This document shows positions 5,547-7,868 of a DNA stretch of 7,868 nucleotides, one piece after another. The notes beneath the pieces are model-generated. The model had not been told where the DNA came from. It ran no database searches and saw nothing but the letters and a program-made list of their open reading frames with translations. Within the stretch, counting starts at the first letter, position 1. Every line of letters starts with the position of its first letter. Source of the DNA: Nitrospirota bacterium (GTDB lineage Bacteria; Nitrospirota; 9FT-COMBO-42-15; HDB-SIOI813). The stretch spans positions 1 to 7,868 of the forward strand of contig JACRGZ010000020.1 in assembly GCA_016234155.1 (NCBI GenBank), read 5' to 3'. Made by a program: the position numbers and the translations under genes.

Positions 5547-6530
5547 TCACCACCTTATCAAAGCAGATCCCCAGGTCAACCCGCCTCCAAATGCCTCCAG
5601 CAATATATAATCATCTTCTTTTATCTCCCCCTCCATTACAGCCTCATATAGGGCAATCGGAATAGACGCTGCTGAAGTATTACCATACCTGTCAAGATTT
5701 ATCTTGAATCTCTCCATCGGGATATTCAGCCTTTTACCAACCGCCTGAATTATCCTCAAATTAGCCTGATGGGGGATAAAGAGCTTAATATCAGCAGATG
5801 TAAGACCATTACTTTTCAGCGCCTCACCTATAGCCTCGCTCATTGTATTGACGGCAACCTTGAAGGTCTCATTCCCGCGCATCTTTACATATTGGAGTCT
5901 CTTTTTTACCATCTCCTCGCCTGGGGGAATGCGCGATCCACCTCCCGGGATGTAGAGAAAGTCCCATAAAGTCCCGTCAGAATACAGATGCGTTGATATT
6001 ATGCCCCTGCCGTTGTAATCGGCCTGCAGAACGACTGCACCGGCGCCATCTCCAAAGAGTACACAGGTGTTCCTGTCTGTCCAGTCCACAACCCGTGAGA
6101 ATGTATCTGCGCCTATAACAAGCCCGGTACGGTGTATGCCTGATCTTATATACTGGTCTGCTACAGAAATGGCATATATAAACCCTGAACATGCTGCCGA
6201 TATGTCAAAGGCAAATATCCCTTTTACCCCCAGTCTTTGCTGCACAAGGCACGCCGATGAGGGGAACAGCATATCAGGGGTAACGGTCGCAACTATTATA
6301 AAATCAAGGTCTTCAGGTTTAATCCCTGCGCCTTTCAGCGCTTCCTTAGCCGCATTAAATGCAAGGTCGGACGTGGCCTCTTCTTCAGAGGCTATCCGCC
6401 TCTCACGTATGCCAGTCCTGTCTAATATCCATTCATCAGATGTATCAACCTCCCTTTCCAGGTCATGATTAGTAAGAATTTTGGTTGGAAGGTACGAACC
6501 TACCCCGATGATACGAGACCGGACAGGCAT
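5547..6530 (-). CDS. fabH: 3-oxoacyl-ACP synthase III (KAS III, initiation condensing enzyme)
   Basis: FabH starts fatty-acid synthesis by condensing an acyl-CoA primer, usually acetyl-CoA, with malonyl-ACP. The 327-residue protein is full length with the Cys-His-Asn triad: C114 in DISAACSGF, H254 in FIPHQANLRI and N284 in RYGNTSAAS. The N-terminal IGVGSYLPTKILTN, DEWILDRTGIRERRI and C-terminal EAFGGGLTWGSALIRW are hallmarks of FabH. Whether it takes straight or branched primers cannot be told by eye. ATG at 6528-6530 begins one base after the plsX stop. A GGGGGA run 11 nt upstream lies within the plsX end, so coupling to plsX is likely. Downstream, a 40-bp spacer containing a perfect palindrome precedes fabD. 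Confidence 0.98.
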   Translation of the reverse strand: MPVRSRIIGVGSYLPTKILTNHDLEREVDTSDEWILDRTGIRERRIASEEEATSDLAFNAAKEALKGAGIKPEDLDFIIVATVTPDMLFPSSACLVQQRLGVKGIFAFDISAACSGFIYAISVADQYIRSGIHRTGLVIGADTFSRVVDWTDRNTCVLFGDGAGAVVLQADYNGRGIISTHLYSDGTLWDFLYIPGGGSRIPPGEEMVKKRLQYVKMRGNETFKVAVNTMSEAIGEALKSNGLTSADIKLFIPHQANLRIIQAVGKRLNIPMERFKINLDRYGNTSAASIPIALYEAVMEGEIKEDDYILLEAFGGGLTWGSALIRW

Positions 6531-6531
6531 C

Positions 6532-7548
6532 CTAATTAGTATCCCCCTTATAGAACCCCATTAATTCTGCAATGTCTTTTTGTAAATAATGAATGGTCTG
6601 CAGCTCCGTTAACTCTATAGCCATTGCTATAGCATTTTTTATAGCCTTGGGTGAAGAACGGCCGTGGCATATGATACAGACACCATTTATGCCGAGCAGC
6701 GGCGCCCCGCCATATTCTGCATAGTCAACTTTTTTCTTGAAAGACCTGAATGCAGGTTTTAATAACATATATCCTATTTTACCGAATATGGATTTCTCAA
6801 TCTCACGCGCCAGCAACTTACCGATGGTCTCAGCTACACCCTCGCTTATCTTAAGCGCCACATTTCCTATGAATCCATCGCATACTATTACGTCCGCATT
6901 CCCTGCATAGACCTCTCTGCCCTCAACATTCCCTATAAAATTAAGCGTGCTTTCCCTGAGATATTTAAAGGTCTCTTTTGTCAGGACATTCCCCTTTGTG
7001 TCCTCTCCACCTATGCTTAACAGGCCTATCCTCGGGTTCTCTTTATGTAATACCTTTACGGCATATGCGTGTCCCATTATGGCAAATTGAAAGAGGTGCT
7101 TTGGCTTGCAGTCAACATTGGCGCCGACATCAAGCATGATAGCTATCCCCTCGAGTGTGGGGAAAATAGTTGCAATAGCAGGTCTTTCAACCCCTTTAAT
7201 CGGCCCTAATTCAAACAGGGCGGCCGCCATCGTGGCGCCTGTATGACCCGCGCTGACAACCGCCGATGCCTTGCCCTCACGAACTAAATTGGTGGCAACA
7301 ATTATCGAGGCATTTTTCTTTTTGCGAAGAACAGCTACAGGACTCTCATGCATCTCTATACGCTGTGATGCATGATGGATAGAGATAGGAAGAGCAGAAG
7401 CTCCACGTCTATCAATCTCACCCTTGAGTAACTTTTCATCACCTACAAGGATTATTTCTACATTGTGCTCGCGGGATGCTAAAATAGCCCCCTCGACCTC
7501 TATAGATGGAGATCTATCTCCTCCCATGGCATCTAAAGCAATCTTCAT
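6532..7548 (-). CDS. plsX: Phosphate acyltransferase PlsX (acyl-ACP:phosphate)
   Basis: PlsX converts acyl-ACP and phosphate into acyl-phosphate, which PlsY uses to make lysophosphatidic acid, linking fatty-acid synthesis to membrane lipid synthesis. It is normally a peripheral membrane enzyme. The 338-residue protein is full length: N-terminal MKIALDAMGGD, SAGHTGATMAAALF (99-112), LDVGANVDCKPKHL (139-152), IGGEDTKGN (179-187), CDGFIGNVALKISEG (223-237) and the C-terminal EYGGAPLLGINGVCIICHG (278-296), all family hallmarks. The ATG at 7546-7548 gives the canonical N-terminus, but no Shine-Dalgarno sequence is visible in the 46-bp gap after rpmF. Initiation may therefore depend on another signal. 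The next gene, fabH, follows after a single base. Confidence 0.98.
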   Translation of the reverse strand: MKIALDAMGGDRSPSIEVEGAILASREHNVEIILVGDEKLLKGEIDRRGASALPISIHHASQRIEMHESPVAVLRKKKNASIIVATNLVREGKASAVVSAGHTGATMAAALFELGPIKGVERPAIATIFPTLEGIAIMLDVGANVDCKPKHLFQFAIMGHAYAVKVLHKENPRIGLLSIGGEDTKGNVLTKETFKYLRESTLNFIGNVEGREVYAGNADVIVCDGFIGNVALKISEGVAETIGKLLAREIEKSIFGKIGYMLLKPAFRSFKKKVDYAEYGGAPLLGINGVCIICHGRSSPKAIKNAIAMAIELTELQTIHYLQKDIAELMGFYKGDTN

Positions 7549-7594
7549 ATTGATTGACGAGATTTTTTACTTAGCCGTCTTGATTAGTTGATAG

Positions 7595-7777
7595 CTATTT
7601 TTCCACGACCGTTACAATTTCATGGCTTTTATATTTGCCGCAGTTCATACATACATGGTGAGGCAGCTTCGGCTCATGACAATCCGGGCAAAGGACATAG
7701 CCCGGCATGGTAAGCTTTTTGTGTGTCCTCCTCTTATCACGACGTGACTTGGATATCTTGTGTTTTGGATTGGGCAT
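7595..7777 (-). CDS. rpmF: 50S ribosomal protein L32 (zinc-ribbon type)
   Basis: This 60-residue basic protein is L32 of the large ribosomal subunit. It starts MPNPKHKISKSRRDKRRTHKKL, the usual RNA-binding N-terminus with the conserved PNPK and SRRDKRR words. A zinc ribbon follows with all four cysteines, C30 and C33 in CPDC and C43 and C46 in CMNC. It is therefore the zinc-binding (C+) form rather than the cysteine-free form that some bacteria use under zinc limitation. AAAGGAG at 7784-7790, 6 nt before the ATG, is a good ribosome site and overlaps the stop of the preceding yceD gene. The yceD-rpmF-plsX linkage is widely conserved in bacteria and ties ribosome production to lipid synthesis. 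Confidence 0.98.
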   Translation of the reverse strand: MPNPKHKISKSRRDKRRTHKKLTMPGYVLCPDCHEPKLPHHVCMNCGKYKSHEIVTVVEK

Positions 7778-7788
7778 GATAATCTCCT

Positions 7789-7868
7789 TTACTCAAATAG
7801 CTTCTTTATAACACTAAACTGACTGCTTACTTCTTCTTCCCTGCAATCACATCTTTTAACATTCAAAT
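7789..7868 (-). CDS. yceD: YceD/DUF177 family protein, C-terminal end (partial, cut by window edge)
   Basis: Only the last 25 codons plus the stop are inside the window, and the 5' part lies beyond base 7868. Read toward the TAA at 7789-7791, the frame gives LNVKRCDCREEE, then FSVIKKLFE at the end. The CxC pair and the closing xxIKKL motif match the C-terminus of DUF177 proteins, which usually read CPxCGxNLN..CxC...DPRxxxLKKL. E. coli YceD is linked to 23S rRNA accumulation and is encoded directly before rpmF, exactly as here (11-bp gap). The assignment rests on a short tail plus position. The stop codon overlaps the rpmF ribosome-binding site (TAAAGGAG), suggesting coupling. Confidence 0.75.
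   Translation of the reverse strand, partial: LNVKRCDCREEEVSSQFSVIKKLFE

Noticed and set aside
5977..6192. Minus-strand frame of 71 codons rich in Cys and Arg
   Set aside because: It lies wholly inside fabH in another frame, and its cysteine pattern is not a recognisable metal-binding domain.
6067..6468. Plus-strand open frame of 133 codons
   Set aside because: Antisense shadow of fabH without a ribosome site or known motif.
7549..7594. FapR- or FabT-type operator upstream of plsX
   Set aside because: No inverted repeat resembling the known fatty-acid regulator sites was found in the gap.

Overview
The window holds a bacterial fatty-acid and phospholipid biosynthesis operon, read entirely on the minus strand. 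In transcription order (right to left) it runs: the 3' end of a yceD/DUF177 gene, rpmF (ribosomal protein L32), plsX, fabH, fabD, fabG, acpP, fabF, rnc (RNase III) and a class V aminotransferase. The order yceD-rpmF-plsX-fabH-fabD-fabG-acpP-fabF matches the classic E. coli cluster. The rnc and aminotransferase additions, the moderate GC content by eye and the protein style (four-cysteine L32, DUF177 with a CxC tail) suggest a Gram-negative-type, probably uncultured lineage such as Nitrospirota, Desulfobacterota or a neighbouring candidate phylum. That placement is inference only.

The genes form one pathway. PlsX makes acyl-phosphate for phospholipid synthesis. FabD loads malonyl groups onto the carrier AcpP. 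FabH starts chains, FabF elongates them and FabG reduces the 3-keto intermediates. FabZ/FabA, the enoyl reductase and acetyl-CoA carboxylase are not in the window. Most junctions are tight: plsX-fabH 1 bp, acpP-fabF 2 bp, fabF-rnc 4 bp and yceD-rpmF 11 bp. Three consecutive genes start with non-ATG codons (acpP GTG, fabF TTG, rnc TTG). Two starts differ from the longest open frame: fabD at 5506 and rnc at 1966.

The unusual content lies in the spacers. The fabD-fabG gap (186 bp) is filled by a nested inverted-repeat, MITE-like element. The fabG-acpP gap (159 bp) is filled by an AT-rich imperfect palindrome built from three direct and three inverted copies of AAATCCTAA. The fabH-fabD gap holds a perfect 9-3-9 palindrome, AGGGTGGGC-AAT-GCCCACCCT. 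The left edge (1-97) is another AT-rich, repeat-like tract. So at least three different repeat types sit inside an operon of core genes, on the same predicted transcript as RNase III, which cuts double-stranded RNA.

No stretch over 300 bases lacks a gene. I see no tRNA, rRNA, CRISPR array, transposase, phage gene or clearly new protein system. The genes are ordinary core genes; the repeats between them are what merit a second look.
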